From JBAYJY01 sp041664945 (lineage in GTDB: Bacteria > UBP15 > UBA6099), in assembly GCA_041664945.1 (NCBI GenBank), contig JBAYJY010000040.1, positions 1 through 31,040 of the forward strand: 31,040 nt of DNA, written 5' to 3'. Positions 15,034 through 23,364 of this stretch are shown here, one piece after another. The position numbers and the translations under genes were made by a program. How positions within the stretch are numbered: the first letter of the stretch is position 1; each line of letters opens with the position of its first letter. Under the pieces are notes generated by a model. That model was not told where the DNA came from and made no database searches. It saw nothing but the letters and a program-made list of their open reading frames with translations.

Positions 15034-15438
15034 ATGACAGACAAGTTTGTAGTAGCAGTACCCAGTGTAGCGCCCGGAGGATTAGAAGCAGAGACTTCCG
15101 GTCATTTTGGCCACTGTGATCTATTTACATTAGTTACAGTTGCTGATGGAAAAATCGAGAAGGTTGAATTGCAACCGAACATTCCTCACGAACAGGGTGG
15201 TTGTCTGGCTCCTGTAAATATGCTTGCGCAGAAAAGCGTAAACGTACTGGTTGCCGGCGGTATGGGAATGAGGCCGCTCGTAGGCTTCAATTCAGCCGGT
15301 ATCGAAGTGTTCTTTAACAACGGGTTAGAAAGAGTTGGCAAAGTCATGAGCGCATTTATACAAGGCCAGCTTCCACGTTTCACTCAGGATAATGCATGCG
15401 GTGGCGGCGGCGATCAAGGCGGGTGTGGCGGCCACTAA
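15034..15438 (+). CDS. NifX/ORP-like dinitrogenase iron-molybdenum cofactor family protein (3 of 3)
   Basis: AAAAGGAGATG precedes the ATG at a good distance. The fold signature is present: FVVAVPSVAPGGLEAETSGHFGHC, then VLVAGGMGMRPLVGF. The C-terminus differs from the other two paralogues: a Cys/Gly/His metal-binding-like tail, CGGGGDQGGCGGH. An extra Cys follows GHFGH. The 66-base gap upstream is longer than others in the cluster, so a separate promoter is possible, though none is clear. Different tails on the three NifX-like proteins suggest different metals or partners. Confidence 0.9.
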   Translation: MTDKFVVAVPSVAPGGLEAETSGHFGHCDLFTLVTVADGKIEKVELQPNIPHEQGGCLAPVNMLAQKSVNVLVAGGMGMRPLVGFNSAGIEVFFNNGLERVGKVMSAFIQGQLPRFTQDNACGGGGDQGGCGGH

Positions 15439-15551
15439 TCTTTCCCATGTATATTTTGCAACTACTTCATTACTGACGATAATCAGTTGTTTTCGGGGTG
15501 CATAATGAACATACACGGATTCACATAAAACACCAACAGGGGAGACGTCGC

Positions 15552-16121
15552 ATGATACCGAAGGCTATGTTTTTCACCAAAGGAGTCGGTCATCACAAAA
15601 TGAAGCTCGCGAGTTTCGAACTCGCGTTAAGGCAGGCGGGAATAGAGAAATTCAATCTCGTTCCCGTCTCTTCGATATTTCCGCCTCATTGCAGAATTAT
15701 TACGAAGAAACTGGGACTGTGTGACGCAGGGAAAGGGAAATCATCTATTGGGCGCCTGCGCCCCGGACAGATTGCTTTTACTGTGATTGCCCGCAACGAA
15801 ACGAATGAATATGGAAGACTCGTGTCCGCAGGCGTCGGGCTTGCGCAACCGGTTGATACAAAAAGGTACGGTTATCTTAGCGAGGTGCACGAGTATGGCA
15901 TGGGCGCCAAGCAGACTTCCGAAATGGCCGAAGACCTCGCAGCGGAAATGCTTGCATCAACGCTCGGCTTGTCTTTTGATCCGGAAAAATCATGGAATGA
16001 AAGAAAAGACGAGTGGGCAATCGCAGGAAAAATCTACAGGCCGCGCTCAATTGTTCAATCCGCAAAAGGGCAACAAAAGATATGGACAACCGTCATTGCG
16101 GCTGCGGTGTTCATTTTGTGA
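15552..16121 (+). CDS. pdaD: Pyruvoyl-dependent arginine decarboxylase
   Basis: The chosen start (MIPKAMFFTKGVGHHKMKLA) follows AGGGGAGA by eight bases and gives 189 residues, normal for the family; an upstream ATG at 15498 would add an unmatched tail. The motif LVPVSSIFPPHC holds the self-cleavage site, between Ser40 and Ser41, that makes the pyruvoyl group on the new alpha chain. Later GLAQPVDTKRYGYLSEVHEYGM and KIWTTVIAAAVF also fit. It converts arginine to agmatine and CO2, for polyamine synthesis or acid resistance. No agmatinase (speB) is nearby. It is unusual next to an ORP-like cluster. Confidence 0.93.
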   Translation: MIPKAMFFTKGVGHHKMKLASFELALRQAGIEKFNLVPVSSIFPPHCRIITKKLGLCDAGKGKSSIGRLRPGQIAFTVIARNETNEYGRLVSAGVGLAQPVDTKRYGYLSEVHEYGMGAKQTSEMAEDLAAEMLASTLGLSFDPEKSWNERKDEWAIAGKIYRPRSIVQSAKGQQKIWTTVIAAAVFIL

Positions 16122-16173
16122 CGCTTATATCAGGGACTTTAAGTAATAATACGGGAGCTAATTACTGACAATC

Positions 16174-17133
16174 ATGAAACATAAAACAATCGTTTTTGTT
16201 TTTGCCCATCAGGATGACGAAATCCTTATCTCCGGCAAGATCATGTTTGAATTGGCTGCAAGATCAAATGTTCATCTCGTATGGTGTAATGACGGAAGTG
16301 GCGGCACGGGTCTCTATGCTTCATACGAGGATATGGTTAAATGTTATTCTCCATGCCTTTTACCGAACGAAGATTTTGATTCGCTATCTCAGGAACGTAT
16401 CAAGGAGATACTTTCCATTGTCCGCGAAAATGAGGCTCGGACGGCGATGGAATCACTTGGCGTTCAGAGCGAAAACATGATTTTTTTAAAGCGCTCAGCC
16501 GAATGGATGAAAAAACCTGATAATGTCCTATCGCTAATTGATGAATTGAGGTGCATTTTTGTAGAAATAAAACCGGATGAAATATATTGCGATGCTTGGG
16601 AATGTGCGCACATCACACACGACATCACAAACTTCACCACGGTTCATGCAGCGCGTGGACTGCCGGAATCACAACCTTCCATATTTGAATTTCCTCAATA
16701 CCCTTTATTGAAAAGTTATAAGAAATCGCTTCTAAAGCATTTGAAGAAAACAAAATTTGCGGATACGGTGATTCATCTGCTGCACTATGGTATTGGACAA
16801 TTCGCCGATGAACAGGGACAATCGGAAACATTACATTTGTCACCGGAGCAAGTGAAGATAAAGAGCGGGCTTATGAAATACTATGTCTCACAATCAAAAT
16901 TGACATCGGATTTCAACAGCATTCTAAAAGCACGGGCAACTCTCGGCATATTTCTGCCACAACTCAAACACATGCCGGATATCGAACAGTGGCGCCTTGT
17001 GCCGCAGTCGCGCGATTATGGCATTGTGCCATGCAAGGGACACAGATATTCCGAATACAATCAGGGGCTAAGCGACGCCGATTACAAGAGAATATTGGGC
17101 GCTGCTCTTGAATCGTTAATAAATAAGACATAG
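16174..17133 (+). CDS. PIG-L (LmbE-like) family deacetylase
   Basis: FVFAHQDDEILISGKI at the N-terminus is the A-H-P/Q-D-D-E zinc motif of PIG-L/LmbE N-acetylglucosamine deacetylases, and WECAHITHDITN supplies the H-x2-H ligand. At 319 residues it is longer than the common 220-270, with a helical C-terminal extension of unclear role. There is no signal peptide, so it works in the cytosol. Such enzymes deacetylate GlcNAc conjugates (glycolipids, mycothiol or bacillithiol precursors). Which thiol or glycolipid is unknown. An 11-bp inverted repeat covers the stop codon. Confidence 0.88.
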   Translation: MKHKTIVFVFAHQDDEILISGKIMFELAARSNVHLVWCNDGSGGTGLYASYEDMVKCYSPCLLPNEDFDSLSQERIKEILSIVRENEARTAMESLGVQSENMIFLKRSAEWMKKPDNVLSLIDELRCIFVEIKPDEIYCDAWECAHITHDITNFTTVHAARGLPESQPSIFEFPQYPLLKSYKKSLLKHLKKTKFADTVIHLLHYGIGQFADEQGQSETLHLSPEQVKIKSGLMKYYVSQSKLTSDFNSILKARATLGIFLPQLKHMPDIEQWRLVPQSRDYGIVPCKGHRYSEYNQGLSDADYKRILGAALESLINKT

Positions 17134-17173
17134 CCGGAATAATCGGAGAACAAATGGTTAACCCGGCTATGTC
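17127..17173 (+). other. Perfect 11-bp inverted repeat over the PIG-L stop codon
   Basis: GACATAGCCGG (17127-17137) pairs with CCGGCTATGTC (17163-17173) across a 25-base loop. There is no T run, so it is not a standard intrinsic terminator; it may protect the mRNA 3' end or be a protein-binding dyad. The TAG stop (17131-17133) lies inside the left arm. Confidence 0.6.
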
Positions 17174-17206
17174 GAATAGAGGCTGATATACAATGCGGAT
17201 TCCGTG

Positions 17207-17235
17207 TTGACAATAGCCTAAGGTGGGGCTTAAAT
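17207..17235 (+). promoter_or_regulatory. Sigma-70-type promoter, TTGACA-N17-TTAAAT
   Basis: A consensus -35 (TTGACA, 17207-17212), a 17-base spacer and a fair -10 (TTAAAT, 17230-17235). The implied start falls at about 17242, essentially at the ATG of the next gene (17243), so that mRNA would have no leader, or transcription begins elsewhere. Confidence 0.5.
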
Positions 17236-17242
17236 AAAGGTC

Positions 17243-17605
17243 ATGTTTGGTTATGTGAAACACAAGCGGATCATCGCGTTTCCGTTACTTGTGGTGTTTG
17301 TTTTTCTCTGCGTATGCATGGAATTCATGCACACGGAAAAAATCGTGTTCCCCAAATTCGCAAATCATTCAAAAATATTATCAACTGATATTTTTTTCAC
17401 GTGTACTCCAGACAGTACCCCCGTAAAAACAAAAAAGACCTGCCTTGCATGTCAGTGGGAAAAGAATACGACCTCGCAATTAGCATTGATTTTTTCAATC
17501 ATGTTGTTTATTTCCGTTTCTTTCTTTGTTTTTCAGCAGGCAATTTATCATCAGAGACCCATAACTTCACATTTTTCTCCAAGAGCGCCTCCAAAAGCGT
17601 TATAA
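17243..17605 (+). CDS. Small two-helix membrane protein with an external Cys pair
   Basis: A 120-residue protein with two hydrophobic helices: IIAFPLLVVFVFLCVCMEF (about 9-27) and LALIFSIMLFISVSFFVFQ (about 79-98). The loop between them contains F-T-C and K-K-T-C-L-A-C-Q-W, so a CxxC pair and a third Cys lie on the same face, outside the membrane if both termini are inside. I do not recognise a named family. A metal or thiol role is possible. AAAGGT is close before the ATG, but a promoter that would start transcription at the ATG is also present. Confidence 0.6.
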   Translation: MFGYVKHKRIIAFPLLVVFVFLCVCMEFMHTEKIVFPKFANHSKILSTDIFFTCTPDSTPVKTKKTCLACQWEKNTTSQLALIFSIMLFISVSFFVFQQAIYHQRPITSHFSPRAPPKAL

Positions 17606-17914
17606 CAATTTCATAGATGTATCTCATCCGGATGAAACGCAATGATTCATCCGATAGGGCGCAAGGATTACATTCATACCCCTATTACAAGAGATGCGTC
17701 AAGTTACTAAAAAGTTCTTTGCGCATTTGATAACAAAATTCAGATATAAGCGTAACATCATCTGTATGTGAGACGCTTAACAGATAAGGTTGCATATTAG
17801 GTGTCAATGCAGTGAAAGTAGATTCAATAAGAAATCATATTGTTTAAGAGGTTGACTGCGTCTGAAGCGGTCACTTTTCCAAATGGCGAAGTGCGATTGT
17901 GAAAGGTCTGTAAT
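17606..17914 (+). promoter_or_regulatory. Intergenic region with two dyads before the phosphatase array
   Basis: No gene is supported; a 38-codon frame at 17616 lacks a ribosome site. CGGATGAA/TTCATCCG (17629-17653) is an 8-bp stem with a 9-base loop, and its left arm overlaps the 12-bp palindrome TCATCCGGATGA (17624-17635). A second dyad TAAGCGT/ACGCTTA spans 17747-17779. These may be operator sites or an end-of-transcript hairpin. TTGACT near 17851 could be a -35, but no good -10 is at the right spacing. Confidence 0.45.
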
Positions 17915-19288
17915 ATGAAAAAATACACGAGACGTGAATTCCTGAAACTTTCTGGGAGCGCCGGAGCTGGGATTATGATCGGCTCTTTGATAGCGACTAC
18001 TTCTCGAACAACCGCTTTTGCTGCTGGAAATACTGTTGGTGTCCAAGGCGGATTTATCAAAAACTTCGAGCCGGGCCTTCTTCGTATCAGGGCGCTTTCG
18101 CTTGAACCAGCCGTAACATTTAGCGCCAACGCATTCAAGGACGGGAGCCTGAAGGTGTTTTTATCAAATATTGCGGCATCCCGGCTGGATGTGAAATGCG
18201 AAGGAAGAGTCGAGCAGACGAGCGAGACGGAAACACTCGTGGAACTCCGCCTTCCTGCCGTTGGAACCACCGGTTTTGAAACATCATTACGCAAGTTGCC
18301 CGGAGAGCGACTGAATTTTATTGCTTTCAGCGATACTCATCTCGGAGCCCCCGAAGCAGAGGAACACTTCGCGCGGATTCTTAAACACACGAATCTGAGC
18401 CAACCTCTTTTCGCCGTAAACGCCGGAGACAACGTGGATGTTGATGAACCCGCCCAATGGAAAATATTCGCGGAGCGCACTGCGGGCCTGAAGGTTCCGC
18501 TGTTTTCAACAATCGGAAACCACGATAGCTATGTATCTTCAAAACTCTATCGAAAATATCTCGGAGACCTGTTTTACAGCTTTAATGCTTTCGATGCTCA
18601 ATTCTTACTCCTCGACAATTCGCAGCTTCATAATAACGCGACACTGCTCATGGACGGCAAGAATGCTGACGCACAGTGGGAATGGCTTGAAAAGCAATTG
18701 AGCGAACCAGCGAAACACAGATTCGCCTTCTTTCATTTTCCGATGTTCGGGAAACGCGGCATGACGGAACCAATGTATTCTGTCGGAACGCCCTTAGACA
18801 AAAGGAAGGAAGAAGTGGACCGCTTGATGGCGCTGTTTCACAGGACCGGGGTCGAATATGTCTGTTTCGGACATCTGCACAGCCCTGAGCGGACAGAGAA
18901 AGATGGGGTTGTGTTTTTACGGCTTGGCGGCGGTGGGGGGTCGAAGGCTTCCGGCACTGATGATAAAGATGTGAGTTTCGCTCATATCTTCGCGGATGAA
19001 AAAGGAATTCGTGACTATACGGTTTTCATGTATCACAATGCAGACGACGTTGAGAAAATAACATTTTGCGAGGCGCCGTATAATATCCCGGTGGGGACTT
19101 GTGTTCCTATCATCGTTCGCGGAGTTGCATCGGATGGAAAGCTATTCGCAATCGATGCAAAGATTAACCTTGTTTCCGGCCCCGGTAGATTGACGGACAG
19201 TAAATACACGGCCAATGGCGCCGGCCGGGTCAGATTGAACGCGAGGCTTGAGCATCACGAAGCCCTGTGTGAATTTGATGTCGTCTAA
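17915..19288 (+). CDS. Tat-exported calcineurin-like phosphoesterase (1 of 5)
   Basis: The twin-arginine signal T-R-R-E-F-L-K-L (residues 5-12) and hydrophobic stretch to about residue 37 indicate Tat export. After a 90-residue beta domain, residues 133-330 carry the full dinuclear metal set: FSDTHLG (D140, H142), NAGDNVD (D172), TIGNHDSY (N202, H203), HFPMFG and CFGHLHSPE. A C-terminal beta domain follows. Such enzymes hydrolyse phosphomono- or diesters; folding in the cytoplasm before Tat export fits loading of Fe, Mn or Zn there. First of five consecutive related genes. Substrate unknown. Confidence 0.92.
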   Translation: MKKYTRREFLKLSGSAGAGIMIGSLIATTSRTTAFAAGNTVGVQGGFIKNFEPGLLRIRALSLEPAVTFSANAFKDGSLKVFLSNIAASRLDVKCEGRVEQTSETETLVELRLPAVGTTGFETSLRKLPGERLNFIAFSDTHLGAPEAEEHFARILKHTNLSQPLFAVNAGDNVDVDEPAQWKIFAERTAGLKVPLFSTIGNHDSYVSSKLYRKYLGDLFYSFNAFDAQFLLLDNSQLHNNATLLMDGKNADAQWEWLEKQLSEPAKHRFAFFHFPMFGKRGMTEPMYSVGTPLDKRKEEVDRLMALFHRTGVEYVCFGHLHSPERTEKDGVVFLRLGGGGGSKASGTDDKDVSFAHIFADEKGIRDYTVFMYHNADDVEKITFCEAPYNIPVGTCVPIIVRGVASDGKLFAIDAKINLVSGPGRLTDSKYTANGAGRVRLNARLEHHEALCEFDVV

Positions 19289-19312
19289 TTCTTCATTTAG
19301 GAGATAGGAACC

Positions 19313-20164
19313 GTGAAAGAGAAAACATTGAACCGAAGAGAATTTATTAAAACCGCTGCCGCCGCAGGCATGGCAATGACAATCCCCTCGTTTATTACCA
19401 GCAAAGTATTGGCATTCCCTACGGATGAATCGCAATGGCCTCTGAATGATACAATGATACGCCGTTTGACTGAGGCTTCACTTGGCGATTCTTTTGAGTT
19501 CATTTTCTGCGCCGACGTTCATGTTCCGTTCGACGACAGGGGCACATTTCAAACCATTATAAAAAAAGCAAACGAACTCGGGGCGGCTTTTGTTCTTTTC
19601 GGCGGCGACTGCGTGCAGGTGGGAAACACAGCGAACTATAAAATCTTTCTTCGAGAGCTGAAGAAATTCAAAATGCCAGTAATTTGCGCAATAGGTAATC
19701 ATGATACGTCGTTCGAAGATTACTCCGATCAACGGGAATGGAAGAAAAGGTTCGGTGTTCCTCATTTCAGATTCGATGCAGGCGGGCTCAGAATCATAGC
19801 GCTCAACAATGCGAACCATTTTCTTTTGGAAGAAGATTATTTGTTTTTAGAGGAATCTCTGAGAACCGATCTTTCAAAGATAGTCACAATGCATCGCCCT
19901 GTGAACTATCTCAATCCGCTTTACGAAACACCTATGGAGGACAAAACGGGACGATTCCGTGCGCTTGTGGAAAAAGGCGGCGTCACTGCCGTTCTCACCG
20001 GGCACGAGCATCATTACGGATTCTACGAAATAAACGGCGTTAAATACATCGTATCGGGCGGCGCGGGAGGAAGGCTCAATGATAACACTGAGAACAATTT
20101 TCACCATTTTCTCCTGATAAAGGCAGGAAAGAAGACATTCAATTTCAATGTCGAAAAAATATAA
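19313..20164 (+). CDS. Tat-exported calcineurin-like phosphoesterase (2 of 5)
   Basis: The GTG start at 19313 follows GGAGATAGGAA. The twin-arginine signal is N-R-R-E-F-I-K-T-A-A-A-A-G. Metal motifs in order: FCADVHVPF, FGGDCVQ, AIGNHDTSF, TMHRPVN and LTGHEHHYG. At 283 residues it is a minimal catalytic domain with little outside it. Only 24 bases separate it from the previous gene, so the two are co-transcribed. Confidence 0.92.
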   Translation: MKEKTLNRREFIKTAAAAGMAMTIPSFITSKVLAFPTDESQWPLNDTMIRRLTEASLGDSFEFIFCADVHVPFDDRGTFQTIIKKANELGAAFVLFGGDCVQVGNTANYKIFLRELKKFKMPVICAIGNHDTSFEDYSDQREWKKRFGVPHFRFDAGGLRIIALNNANHFLLEEDYLFLEESLRTDLSKIVTMHRPVNYLNPLYETPMEDKTGRFRALVEKGGVTAVLTGHEHHYGFYEINGVKYIVSGGAGGRLNDNTENNFHHFLLIKAGKKTFNFNVEKI

Positions 20165-20197
20165 CAACATATTTTCAGCGATGAAGGGGGATTAAAA

Positions 20198-21211
20198 ATG
20201 AACAGCAAAGATGTCAAAGAACAACAAGGAATAAGCCGCAGGGAGTTCATCGCAGGCGCTGCTGCGGTGGGCGCCTCGCTTTTATTTAGCAAAAGCGCTT
20301 TCGGGCTTATGTCGCCGATACCGAAAGACGCCATGGCTGAAGTCCTCTCATTAAAAGCGAGTCCCGGCGGAACATTCAGAATATTGGTGGTCACTGACCT
20401 GCATTTCTACGCCAACCATCTCGTCGACGCGGAAACGGTTCGGGACATCAAGAACATGGTCAGGAAGTTCAAACCCGACCTGATAATCCCAACAGGAGAC
20501 AATTGGCATAACAACCCGGGAGGCCACGGTATCGAATTCTGCGAATATGCCTGCGAACAAATGGGAAAAATGAAAGCGCCATGGGCCTTCGTATGGGGGA
20601 ATCATGATCAGGTGGACGACTACGACATGGCACATAAGATGATCAGGGAGGCGAATAACTCTCTATATCGCGGTGGCGCCGCGGACGGCAACTACAGGCT
20701 CGAATTGAAGGATGCTTCAGGCGAAAAAACGCTCTGGAACCTGATCATGCTTAACGATTCGCGCGGCGGGATGAGAGATGAGCAGATCGATTGGCTGAAG
20801 AAGGAAGCTGCAGCCATCAAATCGGCCTCGCTACAGCCGCCGCCTGCTTTTCTTTTCTTCCACATTCCTATAAAGCAGTACGACGACCTTGCCAAGTCAG
20901 GACATGCAAAAGGCATGAAGATGGAGAACGTTAGCTATGATGAAAGCATAAACAATGCCCTCTCCGCATTTAGTGAAACCGGATTTGTGAAAGCAGCATT
21001 CTGCGGACATGATCACGTGAACAATTACTGGGGAGTCCAAGGTGGTGTTTTCCTCGAATATGCGCGGGCAACTGGATCCGGCGGTTATGGACATGATAGA
21101 TGCAAAAAAGGCGGAACGATAATCGATATGAATACAGCGACTGGAGAATTCAAGACGACCACGGTCTTTGCCGACGGATCAACATGGGAGCCGAAGGTGT
21201 TTATTGGATGA
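20198..21211 (+). CDS. Tat-exported calcineurin-like phosphoesterase (3 of 5)
   Basis: GAAGGGGG precedes the ATG. The signal is I-S-R-R-E-F-I-A-G-A-A-A-V-G, a Tat motif at residues 12-19. Metal motifs: VVTDLHFYA, PTGDNWHN, WGNHDQVDD, FHIPIKQY and CGHDHVNNY. The layout with NWHN and GHDHVNN resembles the purple-acid/Ppx-like phosphatases with yeast DCR2-type features, but the substrate is open. It starts 33 bases after the previous gene. Confidence 0.92.
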   Translation: MNSKDVKEQQGISRREFIAGAAAVGASLLFSKSAFGLMSPIPKDAMAEVLSLKASPGGTFRILVVTDLHFYANHLVDAETVRDIKNMVRKFKPDLIIPTGDNWHNNPGGHGIEFCEYACEQMGKMKAPWAFVWGNHDQVDDYDMAHKMIREANNSLYRGGAADGNYRLELKDASGEKTLWNLIMLNDSRGGMRDEQIDWLKKEAAAIKSASLQPPPAFLFFHIPIKQYDDLAKSGHAKGMKMENVSYDESINNALSAFSETGFVKAAFCGHDHVNNYWGVQGGVFLEYARATGSGGYGHDRCKKGGTIIDMNTATGEFKTTTVFADGSTWEPKVFIG

Positions 21212-21280
21212 CACGATACAACGAGATACAAAGTTATGTGGCAAACATTGATTGAATTATAAAACGGAGGAAAAAACGGA

Positions 21281-23323
21281 ATGAAAAAAGCGCTAAACAT
21301 TTTTATTGCGGTTTTACTAACAGGAATAATTGCAGCAATTGCATGGCCTCAAAATGCACATGCATCCGGGGCGGAACCAATCACATCTTTTAATGAAACG
21401 GTCACGGAGGCCGAAGGCCCCGGGGTCACTCTTCTTTCCCCGGACAAATGGGGAACAACGCAGATGAAATCAATGTCGGGTGGCGCGGCGCTGTCGTCGT
21501 CTGCTACCGGAGCGGCATTTGAATATATGTTCAGTGGCGCAAGTGTTGCTGCCGATATGATAGTTGATAGAAGCGGCGGCATGTTTTCTGTCTTTGTGGA
21601 TGGCAAGGAACTAAAAAAAATCGACTTGTACAGGAACCGCATGGGACAAGGCACGATGAGAATGGCCCTTGCGAACAATCTGACTCAAGGCTCACACATA
21701 CTGAAGATTGAGATACTGGGGGAACGCAATCCCAAAAGCCTTGGATCGTTTGTGATTGTGGATACGCTCCGCGTGGCTTCTGCTCCCTACGGGGCGATAT
21801 CAGGCGTTCTTGAATGCCAATATAACACTGGAATGCCGGTGATGCGCGCAAAAGTATCCGCAACAGGCAATGAAGGCGAATTGAATATCGTCACAGACAC
21901 ATCAGGGAAATTTGTTTTCGACGCGCTCGTTCCGGACACATATACACTGCATTTCGAACACCCGGGTTTTACGACGTTGGAACAAACAGGCCTGATTGTG
22001 AAATCCGGACAATCCATCAATTTACAGAAAGTTCTTTTTGAAGAAAGCATCGGAGCGCGACCGCTGAAGTTTATTAGATATCCGCTCGCAGTTCGTCCAG
22101 TAATCGTGAGACCCGGTGATGAGTTCATCGTGGAAGTCGCCGCTCCTGAATCAGCGGGTGGATGGCAAGCCGCTCTCGAAACGCCGTGGACAAGCGCGCC
22201 GCTTGAAATTAAAAGCGCATCCATAAACACTGCGAACGGACTGTGGAATGTCACTGTTGCTGTTCCGTCCGGTGTTTCTTCCTTGCTACATGGGCTTCGA
22301 CTTAAATTCAAGGATGGAGAAGATTTCCAACCTCGGGCTGTAATGGTCGTCCCCGCGTTCAAAGACTCCATAAAAGTTGTTCATCTGACCGATGTCCATG
22401 TTTACAAATCAGAAATACTATTCGAAAGATACCCGCTGTTAGCCGAAGAAATAAACCTTATCAATCCCGATGTTATTGTAGTAACCGGAGACCTGACGGA
22501 CTCCAACGGCTACACCGATGAGCGCTGGCCGGAATCCGACCAGTATCCGGCAATGCTTGAATTGTGGGACTCATATTATTCGCCCACATTTATACTTCCG
22601 GGCAACCATGACTTGAGTCCTTACAAATATGATGATGATTATTTCAGATGGAACAGCTACTTCGGGGTAACCGATTTTAGTTTTGATGTCGGCCCGTACC
22701 ATTTTACGGCTTTTGACAATGCATTCACAATGGTTTCGATGACGAAGAAAGAGGCATACCGGGAAGATCTTTTCCCAGAACAACTAACTTGGCTCGAAAA
22801 TGATCTGGCAAGCAATATGGACGCAAAAATGCGGATAATTGCGTATCACGTCCCATTGCATAATACCAACTCCAAGGTGAAAGAACTCGCATCCAAGTAC
22901 GATGTCGACCTCGCTTTGTATGGGCACCTTCACCTTGATCAGGTAGATAATATACCTCCGACAACATACGTGCAGACCGGCGCTGCCTATGATGGTTCCT
23001 ATCGCGTCTTGAACCTCGATAACGGCAAGATCGGAGAAATAAGCACAAAGAAAAACGGTTATACGGCCTTCACTATAGGCACATTGAAAACAGCGGTCCA
23101 GACATCGCCGGATGGAAATGTGGTCACTGTTAAAGTGAGAAATAAGAGTTCGAGAATGTTTTCTGATGCCGCATGGCAAGCCGACATGCCGACTGCCCAG
23201 GAATATACTTGTGACGGTTGCACAATCACGGGCCGTTTTGTGAATGGCAACAAAACGCATGTGGTATTTTCATTTGATATTAAGCCAAAGGAAGAAACGA
23301 CAGTGATCTTGAGTGTGAAATAA
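21281..23323 (+). CDS. Multidomain Sec-exported calcineurin-like phosphoesterase (4 of 5)
   Basis: A 680-residue protein with a Sec signal (KKALNIFIAVLLTGIIAAIA...AHA). Domains in order: a beta-sandwich about 35-170 of carbohydrate-binding-module type (FSVFVDGKELKKIDL, SHILKIEILG), a carboxypeptidase-regulatory-like beta domain about 175-250 (GVLECQYNTGMPVMRAKVSA), a further beta segment, the phosphoesterase core about 365-560 (HLTDVHVYKS, VTGDLTDS, PGNHDLSP, YHVPLHN, YGHLHLDQ) and a C-terminal beta domain. GGAGGAAAAAACGG precedes the ATG. The added binding domains suggest a surface or polymer-linked substrate, such as a phosphorylated polysaccharide or teichoic-type polymer. Confidence 0.9.
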   Translation: MKKALNIFIAVLLTGIIAAIAWPQNAHASGAEPITSFNETVTEAEGPGVTLLSPDKWGTTQMKSMSGGAALSSSATGAAFEYMFSGASVAADMIVDRSGGMFSVFVDGKELKKIDLYRNRMGQGTMRMALANNLTQGSHILKIEILGERNPKSLGSFVIVDTLRVASAPYGAISGVLECQYNTGMPVMRAKVSATGNEGELNIVTDTSGKFVFDALVPDTYTLHFEHPGFTTLEQTGLIVKSGQSINLQKVLFEESIGARPLKFIRYPLAVRPVIVRPGDEFIVEVAAPESAGGWQAALETPWTSAPLEIKSASINTANGLWNVTVAVPSGVSSLLHGLRLKFKDGEDFQPRAVMVVPAFKDSIKVVHLTDVHVYKSEILFERYPLLAEEINLINPDVIVVTGDLTDSNGYTDERWPESDQYPAMLELWDSYYSPTFILPGNHDLSPYKYDDDYFRWNSYFGVTDFSFDVGPYHFTAFDNAFTMVSMTKKEAYREDLFPEQLTWLENDLASNMDAKMRIIAYHVPLHNTNSKVKELASKYDVDLALYGHLHLDQVDNIPPTTYVQTGAAYDGSYRVLNLDNGKIGEISTKKNGYTAFTIGTLKTAVQTSPDGNVVTVKVRNKSSRMFSDAAWQADMPTAQEYTCDGCTITGRFVNGNKTHVVFSFDIKPKEETTVILSVK

Positions 23324-23364
23324 TTGCGCAAATGGGTGTAATAAACACTCGGGGAGGAATAATA

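Noticed and set aside
5678..15438. A nitrogenase (nif) cluster
   Set aside because: NifX- and NifU-like families are present, but no nifHDK, nifE/N or full-length radical SAM nifB; the MinD-type ATPases with ferredoxin inserts fit an ORP-type cluster instead.
17616..17732. 38-codon frame between the membrane protein and the phosphatase array
   Set aside because: No ribosome site, no recognisable composition, and it overlaps inverted repeats.
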